Shown: one piece after another, positions 26,526 to 35,444 of the stretch
How the letters are laid out: every line of letters begins with the position of its first letter
Position numbering within the stretch: the first letter of the stretch is position 1
NCBI GenBank assembly: GCA_947495775.1
Contig: CANMAQ010000004.1
Coordinates: 222,641-286,640, forward strand
DNA from: Jejuia algarum
Lineage (GTDB): Bacteria > Bacteroidota > Bacteroidia > Flavobacteriales > Flavobacteriaceae
Direction of reading: 5' to 3'
Length of the DNA: 64,000 nucleotides
Notes under the pieces: generated by a model
What the model saw: the letters and a program-made list of their open reading frames with translations, nothing else
Told to the model about the DNA's origin: nothing
Databases searched by the model: none
Translations under genes and position numbers: made by a program

Positions 26526-26609
26526 TTAACGGTATACGTTCAGTATAAATAAAAGTAACTATTCAATGTAATAGACTGGATTTGCATATAGATGTTACCG
26601 TATATAAAG

Positions 26610-26654
26610 AACTCCGATGATATGAAGGTTTAAAACCATTCTTACATCGGAGTT
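26610..26654. terminator. Hairpin between convergent genes, probable bidirectional terminator
   Basis: AACTCCGATG pairs perfectly with CATCGGAGTT and an inner arm GAAGGTTT/AACCATTC extends the stem. T-tracts on both sides are weak (TTTGAAAT on the plus side, CTTTATAT on the minus side), so termination strength is uncertain. Confidence 0.6.
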
Positions 26655-26709
26655 TGAAATGACTAACTTCATTATAAAACCATTAGGGTACTATAAGAGC
26701 TTTAATTTT

Positions 26710-27489
26710 TTATTCTGTTTTTAGAAATTTATGGGTTTTTCCTGTATTTGTTCTGAAAAAATAAATACCTCTATTTAACTGAGAAATATCGATTCTTTGG
26801 CCTTCACTAACAGTATGCTTTAAAACAGTTTTGCCTAAAGTATCATATATGGTATAACTAGTATCAAATCCATTTTTTAAGCCTGAAATTTGAATATAGT
26901 CTTTTGCCGGACTAGGGTAGATAACTAATGCATTAGAACTAGGGGTAACTGTGTTTAGAGATAAGACTTCATTTTGATCTACAATAGACACATTATCTAT
27001 AAGTATTTTAGAATTGGCAGTACCTCTAGCATAGATGAAAGCTTCTACATTTTCTGTAGTTGTTGCAGTGTATTCGAAAGCCCCTTGTTTCCATTCAAAA
27101 GCAGATAAGTCTGTGAATTCATTAGAGACTAAATCTTCAGGAAAAACATTAGGTGTGTGACTTAAATTGAACTCTGTAGCGGTTATAGAGCCAGATACAA
27201 CTTTGTAATAAAAAGAACAGACATAGGTTACGCCAGCGGTAAATTGCATGTCTGGTGTATTTATAAATATAAAGGAACGTTCAGCATCTATTTGTAGTTC
27301 TAAACTAGCAGTGCCATTTTGAGCATCATCACTGCGTTCCCATGATCCATTAAAGAATCTAAACCAATCGTCTGGATTGTCATTAAAAGAATCCCATTCT
27401 TCAATATCGCCATTAGGCACTATATTATTCTGGGCTATAGAATTAAAAGAAGTAAATAATACTAAAAGTAGGAGTAATTTTGTTTTCAT
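26710..27489 (-). CDS. Secreted T9SS type A cargo with carbohydrate-binding-like domain
   Basis: A 259-aa protein with a signal peptide (MKTKLLLLLVLFTSFNSIAQ). Residues about 21-165 form a jelly-roll-like module with the NGDIEEWDSFNDNPDDW opening and the closing KILIDNVSIVD, the pattern of CBM4/9-like domains. Residues about 180-259 are a T9SS type A sorting signal: LVIYPSPAKDYIQISGL, ISQLNRGIYFFRT and the final lysine-rich THKFLKTE. It is expected to be exported through the T9SS and anchored at the surface. No enzyme domain is attached, so it may be a standalone sugar-binding or adhesion module. Gene stands alone. Confidence 0.85.
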   Translation of the reverse strand: MKTKLLLLLVLFTSFNSIAQNNIVPNGDIEEWDSFNDNPDDWFRFFNGSWERSDDAQNGTASLELQIDAERSFIFINTPDMQFTAGVTYVCSFYYKVVSGSITATEFNLSHTPNVFPEDLVSNEFTDLSAFEWKQGAFEYTATTTENVEAFIYARGTANSKILIDNVSIVDQNEVLSLNTVTPSSNALVIYPSPAKDYIQISGLKNGFDTSYTIYDTLGKTVLKHTVSEGQRIDISQLNRGIYFFRTNTGKTHKFLKTE

Positions 27490-27665
27490 GATTTTAGGGG
27501 TAAATAAATTTCATTCAAAAATAAGTTTTTTTTGCTATTTAGGGTGAAATTCTTAAAAACAAAATGATAAGTATTATGATGAAGTAGTCATAACCTTTAA
27601 GGAACTTGTGAGGTAGAAGCTATTTTAAAATTTGCTTTTGGAATAAAGAAAAAGCGATGTCAAGT

Positions 27666-28409
27666 TTAATTTTTATGGTGTACAGAGATCGCTTTAAGTT
27701 CTATTTTAGATACTAATTGTAGCTTATCTTGGGTGTACAATTGGTCTATATGCTTTAAAGAAATGTTTTTAAGGGGTTTGTAGTTGTTGTAATCCTGAAA
27801 GTTAATGCCGTTCACATTTCTTCTGTTGAAAGCGGCTCTAAAGCGCATACCACCGCCGTTCGTGGCATAACTATAGGCCAAATAGTCTAAACTAAAATCA
27901 GAAGTATCAAACCAATAAATAAACTGGTCTTCGAAATCTTGACCACCACCATCTTTAGTAAAGCTAATACCTATCTTATAATAGGTTTTTCCTTTTAAAG
28001 ATACATCTTTGAAACGTTCTTTTTTTACCGCAGGAGCGTTAAGACCATAAGGGAGCCACGCAAAATAATGTACACTATTAAGCGCATTGGCGTATTTAGT
28101 AGTTTCAATAGCGTTAAGGGCAACTAAACTATCGTTGACGAAGCGCTGAAATTTTGAGTTGCTTAATACATCTTTAATAGACCTCGTCTTTCCTTCTGAA
28201 AAGGACGTATACCTAAAAAGACCATTGTCTCTATAGCTTTCATAAGTTTTACCTCTAAAAACATAAGATACTGTGGCAGTATCACAGTGGCCATTGCAGT
28301 GCTTAGAAATAGCAGTGTCAATGATGTCTTGCGCCGTAAGGGGCTTTTTTGAAAATGTGCAAGAGAAAACCAATAGGTTTATCAAGATTATCAAGGTTGA
28401 ATGTCTCAT
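27666..28409 (-). CDS. DUF6503-like lipoprotein (second relative)
   Basis: A 247-aa lipoprotein with signal peptide II: MRHSTLIILINLLVFSC, lipidated cysteine at about residue 17. The mature part is a single beta-rich domain: YESYRDNGLFRYTSFSEG, YYKIGISFTKDGGGQDFED, FIYWFDTSDFSLDYLAYSY and NGGGMRFRAAFNRRNVNG. This pattern, a W/Y-rich strand set followed by a GG.RFR block, is shared by Flavobacteriaceae proteins that are sometimes mislabelled deoxyribose-phosphate aldolase; no aldolase motif is present. Probably in the outer membrane. Function unknown. Another member of the group is at 20447. Confidence 0.7.
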   Translation of the reverse strand: MRHSTLIILINLLVFSCTFSKKPLTAQDIIDTAISKHCNGHCDTATVSYVFRGKTYESYRDNGLFRYTSFSEGKTRSIKDVLSNSKFQRFVNDSLVALNAIETTKYANALNSVHYFAWLPYGLNAPAVKKERFKDVSLKGKTYYKIGISFTKDGGGQDFEDQFIYWFDTSDFSLDYLAYSYATNGGGMRFRAAFNRRNVNGINFQDYNNYKPLKNISLKHIDQLYTQDKLQLVSKIELKAISVHHKN

Positions 28410-28572
28410 AAATGGCGTATAGATGTGATGAACTCATTGTGAAATATAAACGAAGAAGCTAATGTTCTTACAGGTCATTAAACATGATAACCAAAGCTCT
28501 AAGCTATTAATAATTCCAACACACGAAAACAAATAGTGCTTTGTGAGGATTTGGTATGGAAACTATTAGTTG

Positions 28573-29517
28573 TTATTTATGCGTAAAAACCATAATCATA
28601 AATGCAGCATACCCTAAAACGAGAAAAAAGCCTTTAAATCTACTTATTTGCATGCGTTTAGGAATAAAAATTAGAGGTAGCAGCACCGCCGAAAAGCCCA
28701 ACATCCAAAAAATATCATTGCTTAATATTTGAGGTTCTGTAATGTGAATCGGTTTTACCATAGCTGTTAAGCCTAGAACAGAAGCGATATTAAAAATGTT
28801 AGAGCCTATAAGGTTGCCTAAAGAAATGGCCTTTTCTTGTTTTGCAGCAGCAATAATAGATGCGGCCAATTCTGGAACACTTGTACCTATAGCAATAAGT
28901 GAAACGCCTATAACAGCTTCGCTTACTCCTGCAGCTCTGGCAATAGCCTTAGAGCCATCTACAAGCCATTCACTTCCAAAATAAAGTGCAGCAGCCCCAA
29001 TTAATAACCACAGTACAATCTTAATATTAGAAACCTCTGCGAGTTTATCATCCACCTCTTCTGCTACTGTTTCTTTTTTGGCGTTGCGTATCAATACCAC
29101 TAAAAAAACAACCAAACCGATACATAAGACGCCGCCTTCTAAACCACTAAGTATGCTATCGTTATTTAAAAGATAAAAAAGGGCGATAGAGAACACCATC
29201 ATAACAGGCCAGTTGAGTTTGTAAAAGGATTGGTCTACGGCGATAGGACCAACCAACGCGGTTATACCTAGAACTAAACCAATATTGGCGATATTAGAAC
29301 CTACAACATTATTTATGGCAATGGCTGGAGAACCTGATAAAGCAGCTTGTAAGCTTACCAAAAGTTCTGGTGCAGAAGTTGCAAAGGAAACGACTGTCAT
29401 TCCAATAACCATTTTGGAAATATTAAACTTAAAGGATAGCGCGACAGACGCCCTAACCAAATATTCACCACCAACTACTAATAGAATAAAACCTAAAATG
29501 ACCCAAAGTATGCTCAT
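28573..29517 (-). CDS. Calcium/sodium antiporter, YrbG/CaCA family
   Basis: A 314-aa polytopic inner-membrane protein with about ten hydrophobic helices in two halves. Both halves carry the alpha-repeat signature of CaCA exchangers: SFATSAPELLVSLQAAL with NNVVGSNIANIGLVLG, and AIGTSVPELAASIIAAA with GNLIGSNIFNIASVLG. These house the ion-binding glutamates (Glu in APELL and VPELA). Predicted to exchange cytoplasmic Ca2+ for external Na+ or H+, consistent with a marine habitat. Single gene. Confidence 0.93.
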   Translation of the reverse strand: MSILWVILGFILLVVGGEYLVRASVALSFKFNISKMVIGMTVVSFATSAPELLVSLQAALSGSPAIAINNVVGSNIANIGLVLGITALVGPIAVDQSFYKLNWPVMMVFSIALFYLLNNDSILSGLEGGVLCIGLVVFLVVLIRNAKKETVAEEVDDKLAEVSNIKIVLWLLIGAAALYFGSEWLVDGSKAIARAAGVSEAVIGVSLIAIGTSVPELAASIIAAAKQEKAISLGNLIGSNIFNIASVLGLTAMVKPIHITEPQILSNDIFWMLGFSAVLLPLIFIPKRMQISRFKGFFLVLGYAAFMIMVFTHK

Positions 29518-30125
29518 ACATGATATTTTTTGCGAAGATATATTAAAGTTAAAAGTAATTTTAAAAAATCCTATGGTTTTAATTCAATTTATGTGTTCAT
29601 ACTTCGTCATATACGTTGAAATGCTATTAAAAATAGACGCAGTTATAGGGGGAAACATGCCGGTGTTACTGTAAAGTTTAGAACATAGTGTGAAGGTGTT
29701 TAAAATAATGGAATTGACCAAAAACGCACATTAGCTCATAACAAACACCTAGAGTTTTTAAAACTAAGGTAAAAACAGGCTTCATTTATTTCATTTTATA
29801 TATAAAATGTATATTTTTTGTTTAAGAATGAAACTTTTTTTAAGGAAGTCACTTATACTTCGAAATTAATTATATTGTTTTAATTGTAAATGCATATGCA
29901 AATGCATCGATTTTGTTTCTGTTATAGTACAAGCATGTTAAGAAATATATATATTCAAAAAACAGTGCTAATAGTAACCTTAAAACTTTAAAAAAAATGA
30001 TGACACTTGCCAAGTTTGTAGTAGATGTAATTTTATATATTATCTCTAGTATTTAAACCTAATGTATAGTAAAGCTTAGTCTAGAATAAGTTTTACTATT
30101 TTTGTTTTAACACGATACTTAAAAC
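29518..30125. other. 608-bp AT-rich spacer
   Basis: No gene of normal length. It contains a 19-codon open frame at 29997-30056 (MMTLAKFVVDVILYIISSI) that may be a tiny hydrophobic peptide or chance, and ATGCAT-rich blocks around 29892. The promoter of the small gene at 30126 is at its right end. Confidence 0.45.
30097..30104 (+). promoter_or_regulatory. Candidate -7 element of the 50-aa gene
   Basis: TATTTTTG matches TAnnTTTG and lies 21 bases before the ATG at 30126. No clear TTG -33 box was found at the usual spacing. Confidence 0.45.
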
Positions 30126-30278
30126 ATGAAAAAGCAAGTTTTTAAAATTTTGGCAAAGGTGAATAAAGCCGTATTACCTAGTTATTCCAAACAACAACTC
30201 AACCTAGCAGAGGCGAGTGCATTGCAATTGCTAATTATTGGTTGGCGTTCGTATGTCACAAAACAAGCATTGGATTAA
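30126..30278 (+). CDS. Conserved-looking 50-aa small protein
   Basis: A 50-codon frame starting MKKQVFKILAKVNKAVLP and ending IIGWRSYVTKQALD. It is too short for usual gene-length cut-offs but has the marks of a real gene: strong -7 box upstream, a basic amphipathic start, a hydrophobic core LQLLIIGWRSY, and similarity to small proteins I recall from other Flavobacteriaceae with the ending GWR.YVT..ALD. Those are sometimes labelled SsrA-binding protein; no SmpB fold would fit in 50 residues, so the label is unsupported. Role unknown; possibly membrane- or RNA-associated. Confidence 0.65.
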   Translation: MKKQVFKILAKVNKAVLPSYSKQQLNLAEASALQLLIIGWRSYVTKQALD

Positions 30279-30637
30279 ATATTAAATAAAAGTTCTGGAG
30301 TTTTAAACGTAGAATTAGATATAGAGAATAGCATATCATTAAAATAGGTGCCACATTCTATAAGTCTGGTTATAGCGCTTTAGTGTATCTGAAATGCATG
30401 CATATGTATGTAGATGTATATCTTGTTGATGTGATACTTTATAGGGTAACATGCTATAGGACTATCTTAAATTGTATTTTATGTGGGACATTTGATAGCT
30501 TTGAAAAGAAATTTTAATAAAATGCGATTAAAAGTAGAGATGTCCTAAAAACAGAACAAATACGATAAAATCTAAATTTCAAACAAAATAAATTCCTTAG
30601 TTTTGTAAGCTAACTAAAATAACTCAATTAAATTCTT
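30279..30637. other. 359-bp spacer before accA
   Basis: No ORF or RNA gene recognised. The only element supported is the accA promoter box at 30598-30605. Confidence 0.5.
30598..30605 (+). promoter_or_regulatory. Candidate -7 element of accA
   Basis: TAGTTTTG matches TAnnTTTG, 32 bases before the accA ATG. A consensus -33 TTG was not seen. Confidence 0.45.
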
Positions 30638-31591
30638 ATGGAATACTTAGAATTTGAATTACCTATAAAGGAGCTCGAAGATCAACTTCAAAAATGCAAA
30701 GTTATTGGAAAAGAAAGTGAAGTTGACGTATCAGAAACCTGCGAGCAAATAGAGAAAAAGTTAAAAGATACTACTACAGACATATACAAAAATTTAAGCC
30801 CATGGCAACGCGTACAACTATCGCGTCATCCTAATAGACCTTATACTTTAGATTATATCAATGCCATCTGTGGAGATTCCTTCTTAGAATTGCATGGGGA
30901 TAGAAGCTTTAAAGATGATAAAGCCATGATAGGTGGCTTGGGTAAAATAGGAGACCAAAGCTTTATGTTTATAGGGCAGCAAAAAGGCTACAATACCAAA
31001 ACACGACAGTATAGAAATTTTGGTATGGCAAACCCTGAAGGGTATAGAAAGGCGTTACGCTTAATGAAGTCTGCTGAAAAATTTGGGATCCCTGTTATTT
31101 CTTTGTTAGATACGCCAGGGGCTTACCCTGGATTAGAAGCAGAAGAGCGTGGACAAGGCGAAGCCATTGCTAGAAATATATTAGAGATGACACGTCTTAA
31201 AGTGCCTGTTATTACCATAGTAATTGGTGAAGGTGCCTCTGGAGGAGCATTAGGTATTGGCGTAGGAGACCGGGTTTTAATGTTGGAAAATACATGGTAC
31301 TCTGTAATCTCTCCAGAATCTTGCTCGTCTATTTTATGGCGCAGTTGGGAACATAAAGAAACTGCAGCAGAAGCTTTAAAATTAACGGCAACCGATATGA
31401 AAAAGTTAAAGTTGATTGATGGTATTATTAAGGAACCCTTAGGAGGTGCACACAGAGATAGAGCCAAAACATTTAAAACAATAGCTAGTGCCATTCAAAA
31501 GCATTATGCAGAATTAAAAAACTTATCACCAACAGATTTGGTGGCCCAGCGTATGGAAAAGTATTCCAACATGGGAGTTTTTAAAGGATAA
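30638..31591 (+). CDS. accA: Acetyl-CoA carboxylase carboxyltransferase subunit alpha
   Basis: A 317-aa cytoplasmic protein, the family's standard length. It forms, with AccD, the carboxyltransferase that moves CO2 from carboxybiotin to acetyl-CoA, the committed step of fatty acid synthesis. Landmarks: N-terminal LEFELPIKELEDQL coiled coil, ISLLDTPGAYPGLEAEERGQGEAIARN, and the oxyanion-hole region IGEGASGGALGIGVGD followed by WYSVISPESCSSILW. accD is not adjacent. The gene has its own promoter box and a perfect terminator at 31614, so it is monocistronic. Confidence 0.96.
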   Translation: MEYLEFELPIKELEDQLQKCKVIGKESEVDVSETCEQIEKKLKDTTTDIYKNLSPWQRVQLSRHPNRPYTLDYINAICGDSFLELHGDRSFKDDKAMIGGLGKIGDQSFMFIGQQKGYNTKTRQYRNFGMANPEGYRKALRLMKSAEKFGIPVISLLDTPGAYPGLEAEERGQGEAIARNILEMTRLKVPVITIVIGEGASGGALGIGVGDRVLMLENTWYSVISPESCSSILWRSWEHKETAAEALKLTATDMKKLKLIDGIIKEPLGGAHRDRAKTFKTIASAIQKHYAELKNLSPTDLVAQRMEKYSNMGVFKG

Positions 31592-31613
31592 ACGGTACCG
31601 TTTTTAGGATAAT

Positions 31614-31645
31614 AAATCTGAAGATAAGATCTTCAGATTTTTTTT
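31614..31645 (+). terminator. Intrinsic terminator after accA
   Basis: AAATCTGAAGAT and ATCTTCAGATTT form a perfect 12-bp stem with an AAG loop, followed by eight T residues. Confidence 0.93.
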
Positions 31646-31736
31646 GTGGTTATTCACAATACTTTTAAGTTATTAACAGTTAATTTGTTAATGAAAGGAA
31701 TCTAACTCAAGTTAATATTTAGCTATTTTCGCCACT

Positions 31737-33275
31737 ATGAAACAACCCAATCAAGTTACAGGATATAAAGTTGATAAGAGTACTTTGATAAACCTAGAAA
31801 GAGGAAAAATACCGCCTCAAGCTATCGATTTAGAGGAAGTTGTCCTTGGGGCAATGATGATTGATAAGAAAGGGGTTGATGAGGTTATAGACATCTTAAG
31901 TGCCGATGCATTTTATAAAGAGTCACACCAATTTATTTTCGAAGCTGTATTTCAGCTTTTTGAAGCTAGTGAGCCTATAGATATACTAACAGTATCTACA
32001 CAGCTGAAAAAAAATGCAAGATTAGAAGCTGCTGGAGGTGATTTCTATTTGATATCTTTAACACAAAAGGTGTCCTCTTCTGCGCATATCGAATTTCATG
32101 CGCGTATCATACTTCAAAAGTTTATACAACGTAGTTTGATTAAAATTTCAAATGAAATTATAGAAGAGTCTTACGACGAAACCAAAGATGTTTTCGATCT
32201 GTTAGATAAAGCAGAAACTAAGCTTTATGAGGTGACGCAAGGTAATATTAAAAAGTCTAGTGAAACGGCACAAGATTTAGTGATACAGGCCAAGAAAAAG
32301 ATTGAAGAGATTTCTAATAAAGAAGGATTAAGTGGTATTCCTACAGGCTTTCATAAATTAGACAAATTAACCTCAGGATGGCAGCCTTCAGATTTAATTA
32401 TCGTTGCAGCGCGTCCAGGTATGGGGAAAACGGCATTAACACTATCTATGGCACGAAATATTGCGGTAGACCAGGGTATACCTGTTGCTTTTTTCTCATT
32501 AGAGATGGCGTCGGTTCAGCTTATTATGCGTTTAATTTCGAGTGAAACAGGACTGTCTTCAGAAAAATTAAGAACAGGTAAATTAGAAAAACACGAGTGG
32601 GAACAGCTTAATGTGAAAGTTAAGGATTTAGAAAAGGCACCTTTATTTATAGATGATACGCCCTCGCTATCTATTTTCGATTTAAGAGCAAAGGCAAGGC
32701 GTTTATCTTCACAACATGGTATAAAGCTAATCATGATAGATTACTTGCAGTTAATGACGGGAGGTAGTAGTCATGCCGGGAATCGCGAGCAGGAAATATC
32801 TATGATTTCTCGAAACTTAAAAGCCTTGGCAAAGGAATTAAATGTTCCTGTAATAGCATTATCTCAGTTATCTCGTGCAGTAGAAACAAGGGGAGGTAGT
32901 AAAAGACCATTGCTTTCAGATTTACGTGAATCTGGTGCCATCGAGCAAGATGCAGATATTGTAAGTTTTATATATAGACCAGAGTATTATAAAATTGATG
33001 AGTGGGATGATGAAGAGCGCTCACCAACTGAGGGGCAAGGTGAATTTATTATTGCTAAACACAGGAATGGGGGCTTAGAAAATATTCGTCTGAAATTTGT
33101 GGGGCATCTCGGTAAATTTGATAACCTCGATGATTTCGATTCGCCTTTCGAGTTTCATAGTAAAATGAATGCTGCAGCCAATGATGATAGCTTTAAACCC
33201 GATAATTTTACGGCCAGTCCAGACCAAGCTTTTGGGAGTGCTTTTAATGATGATGATAACGATGTGCCATTTTAA
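31737..33275 (+). CDS. dnaB: Replicative DNA helicase DnaB
   Basis: A 512-aa hexameric replicative helicase. The N-terminal domain (PPQAIDLEEVVLGAMMID) interacts with primase. The RecA-like C-terminal domain contains Walker A ARPGMGKTALTLSM, ISSETG..S..LRTG, the Walker B strand IKLIMIDYLQLM, the QLSRAVETRGGSKRP loop, LRESGAIEQDADIV and the final AKHRNGGLENIRLKF. A C-terminal extension rich in Asn/Asp (to DNDVPF) is usual in Bacteroidota. No intein. Start at the ATG 31737 gives the family's N-terminus plus a short extension. Confidence 0.96.
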   Translation: MKQPNQVTGYKVDKSTLINLERGKIPPQAIDLEEVVLGAMMIDKKGVDEVIDILSADAFYKESHQFIFEAVFQLFEASEPIDILTVSTQLKKNARLEAAGGDFYLISLTQKVSSSAHIEFHARIILQKFIQRSLIKISNEIIEESYDETKDVFDLLDKAETKLYEVTQGNIKKSSETAQDLVIQAKKKIEEISNKEGLSGIPTGFHKLDKLTSGWQPSDLIIVAARPGMGKTALTLSMARNIAVDQGIPVAFFSLEMASVQLIMRLISSETGLSSEKLRTGKLEKHEWEQLNVKVKDLEKAPLFIDDTPSLSIFDLRAKARRLSSQHGIKLIMIDYLQLMTGGSSHAGNREQEISMISRNLKALAKELNVPVIALSQLSRAVETRGGSKRPLLSDLRESGAIEQDADIVSFIYRPEYYKIDEWDDEERSPTEGQGEFIIAKHRNGGLENIRLKFVGHLGKFDNLDDFDSPFEFHSKMNAAANDDSFKPDNFTASPDQAFGSAFNDDDNDVPF

Positions 33276-33322
33276 CAAATGATTAATGCACACGAGCTCA
33301 ATTTTTCTGTACCTTTCAATTT

Positions 33323-34582
33323 ATGAAAAAACAATTATTTAGTGTATTGTGTTTCTTCCTGGTAATAAATAGCTATGCGTCATACATTTTATTACCGATG
33401 GATGAGGACAGTCAAAAAAACCATTTAAAAGCTTATGGTATTACCTATTGGACGCTTAATAAGCAGTTAAAGGTTAAGTGGCTTTTAAACTATAGAGGAG
33501 GCTCTTTTTTGTTACCAGATACTGAAGCTATACAGAACGAATGTAAAATTAGAGGGGTGTCTTTTGAAGTCTTATCAAATGCTAAAACCACTCAAATTTT
33601 AGAAACTATAGCAAGTCCAAGTCAAAATATGGAAGCTGTAGTTTTAGAAAAAGCACCTAAAATTGCCGTATATACACCAAAAGGAAAATTACCATGGGAT
33701 GATGCTGTGACCATGGTATTGAAATATGCTGAAATTCCTTATGAAACCGTTTACGACGAAGAAGTTTTAAGTGATAGTTTGTTGCTGTTTGATTGGTTGC
33801 ATTTACATCATGAAGATTTTACAGGGCAGTACGGCAAATTCTATAGTATGTACCGCGCCGCGTCTTGGTACATTGAAGAAAAACAACAAGCAGAAAAATT
33901 AGCAGCCCATTTAGGATACAGTAAGGTATCTCATGAAAAATTAGCTGTAGCTCTAAAAATTAGAGATTACGTTATTGGAGGTGGTTTTATGTTTGCGATG
34001 TGCAGTGCTACAGATAGTTTTGATATTGCCTTGTCCGCTGAAGGTGTAGATATATGTGAGCCCATGTTCGATGGCGATGGTAGTAGTCCCTCTTATCAGA
34101 ATAAGATCGATTTTAGTAAAACATTTGCATTTACAGATTATGTGTTAGAACGCAGTCCTATAGTCTATGAATTTTCATCTATAGATACAACACGAAAGCG
34201 GGCCATTTCTAAAACAACAGATTATTTTTCTTTAATGGAGTTTTCTGCAAAATGGGATCCAGTACCCACTATGCTTTGTCAAAACCATACCGCTTTGGTA
34301 AAAGGGTTTATGGGGCAAACGACAGCGTTTACAAGAAAAGAAATTAAGTCTAATGTATTGGTTCTAGGCGAGAATAAAGCCAATGGAGAAGCCAAGTATG
34401 TACATGGTATAAAGGGCAAAGGATTCTTTACATTTTATGGAGGGCACGATCCTGAAGATTACCAACACAGGGTAGGAGACCCAAAGACAGAATTAGATTT
34501 ACATCCAACATCACCAGGATACCGTTTAATCTTAAATAATGTGTTGTTTCCAGCAGCAAAAAAGAAAAAACAAAAAACTTAA
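33323..34582 (+). CDS. Secreted conserved Bacteroidota protein (often mislabelled asparagine synthetase B)
   Basis: A 419-aa protein with a signal peptide (MKKQLFSVLCFFLVINSYAS). The mature sequence begins YILLPMDEDSQKNHLKAYG and contains LLNYRGGSFLLPD, DWLHLHHEDFTGQYGKFY, GGGFMFAMCSATDSFDIAL and a closing FYGGHDPEDYQHRVGDP. To my knowledge homologues are annotated asparagine synthetase B, but the real enzyme needs an N-terminal catalytic cysteine after Met1 and an ATP-pyrophosphatase SGG(L/V)DS loop, neither of which is present. The GGGFMFAMC and GGHDPED stretches resemble glutamine-amidotransferase-like or ThuA-type nucleophile loops, which is inference. Located 47 bp after dnaB. Function unknown. 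Confidence 0.75.
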   Translation: MKKQLFSVLCFFLVINSYASYILLPMDEDSQKNHLKAYGITYWTLNKQLKVKWLLNYRGGSFLLPDTEAIQNECKIRGVSFEVLSNAKTTQILETIASPSQNMEAVVLEKAPKIAVYTPKGKLPWDDAVTMVLKYAEIPYETVYDEEVLSDSLLLFDWLHLHHEDFTGQYGKFYSMYRAASWYIEEKQQAEKLAAHLGYSKVSHEKLAVALKIRDYVIGGGFMFAMCSATDSFDIALSAEGVDICEPMFDGDGSSPSYQNKIDFSKTFAFTDYVLERSPIVYEFSSIDTTRKRAISKTTDYFSLMEFSAKWDPVPTMLCQNHTALVKGFMGQTTAFTRKEIKSNVLVLGENKANGEAKYVHGIKGKGFFTFYGGHDPEDYQHRVGDPKTELDLHPTSPGYRLILNNVLFPAAKKKKQKT

Positions 34583-34628
34583 GACGGTATTAGGCGTAAA
34601 TTAAATGTTTATTTTGCTTTTGTCGTGT

Positions 34629-35444
34629 CTATTGTGAGGCTTTAATTTTAGCCTCAATTAATGACTCAAGAACCAATTCTACTCCAAAATCATCATTACT
34701 CTTGGTCTCAAAACGTGCAACAGATTTTACCGTAGGATGTGCATTTTGCATGGCATAACTAAAATAAGCATTTTGAAGCATCTCTAAATCATTGTTATAG
34801 TCTCCAAAAGCTAAAGTTTCTTCAGGTGTAATAGCGTGCATGTTTTGTATTAGTGCTATGGCATGACCTTTATTTGCGATAGGTTCGGAAATATCCACCC
34901 AATGCGTCGCAGAGAGTTTGACTTTAAAGTAGGTTTCAAGATGCTTTATATGAGGGTATATGTAACGTTCAGAACTTTCTTCATGGTACAGTGCCACTTT
35001 GTATATATCGGTTGTTATGGCATCAATAGATGTGATAAGCTCATAATTTGCGTAATATTCAGAAAGTAGATGTGTTAAAGAAGGGCAGGTGCTAATGACA
35101 TAAGCTTTTTCTCTACTGCAAAATACAGGATGAGCATTGGCAATAGTGTCTGTGAGCGCTGTAATTTTAGAGAGGTTATCTCTTTTTAAAGGACTAGAAA
35201 GTAGTGTAGTTTCGTTCTTGACAGCTAAAGCTCCATTTTCGGCAACAACAATAATGTCGTCTTTAATGCTGTGGAACTTATCTATAATGCTATAATAAGG
35301 TCTGCCGCTAGCAGCAACGAAAATAATACCTTGAGCTTTCATTTTCTCAAACAATTTTAAAAAACGAGCACTTAAACTATGTTTAGAATTAAGAAGTGTG
35401 CCATCCATATCGGAGACCACTAATTTGACTTGGGAAAGGTTCAT
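34629..35444 (-). CDS. Cof-type HAD-IIB phosphatase
   Basis: A 271-aa cytoplasmic hydrolase. HAD motif I is VVSDMDGTLLNSKHS (nucleophile Asp), motif II FVAASGRPYYS, motif III Lys in the NKGHAIALIQN region, and motif IV LAFGDYNNDLEML. The C2B cap lies between motifs II and III. Members dephosphorylate sugar phosphates, FMN or pyridoxal phosphate; the substrate cannot be inferred. Convergent with 33323-34582, stop codons 46 bp apart. Confidence 0.9.
   Translation of the reverse strand: MNLSQVKLVVSDMDGTLLNSKHSLSARFLKLFEKMKAQGIIFVAASGRPYYSIIDKFHSIKDDIIVVAENGALAVKNETTLLSSPLKRDNLSKITALTDTIANAHPVFCSREKAYVISTCPSLTHLLSEYYANYELITSIDAITTDIYKVALYHEESSERYIYPHIKHLETYFKVKLSATHWVDISEPIANKGHAIALIQNMHAITPEETLAFGDYNNDLEMLQNAYFSYAMQNAHPTVKSVARFETKSNDDFGVELVLESLIEAKIKASQ

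Noticed and set aside
34633..34655. GAGGCT/AGCCTC hairpin between the convergent genes at 34582 and 34629
   Set aside because: It lies within the last codons of the HAD phosphatase gene and lacks a T-run; not called a terminator.
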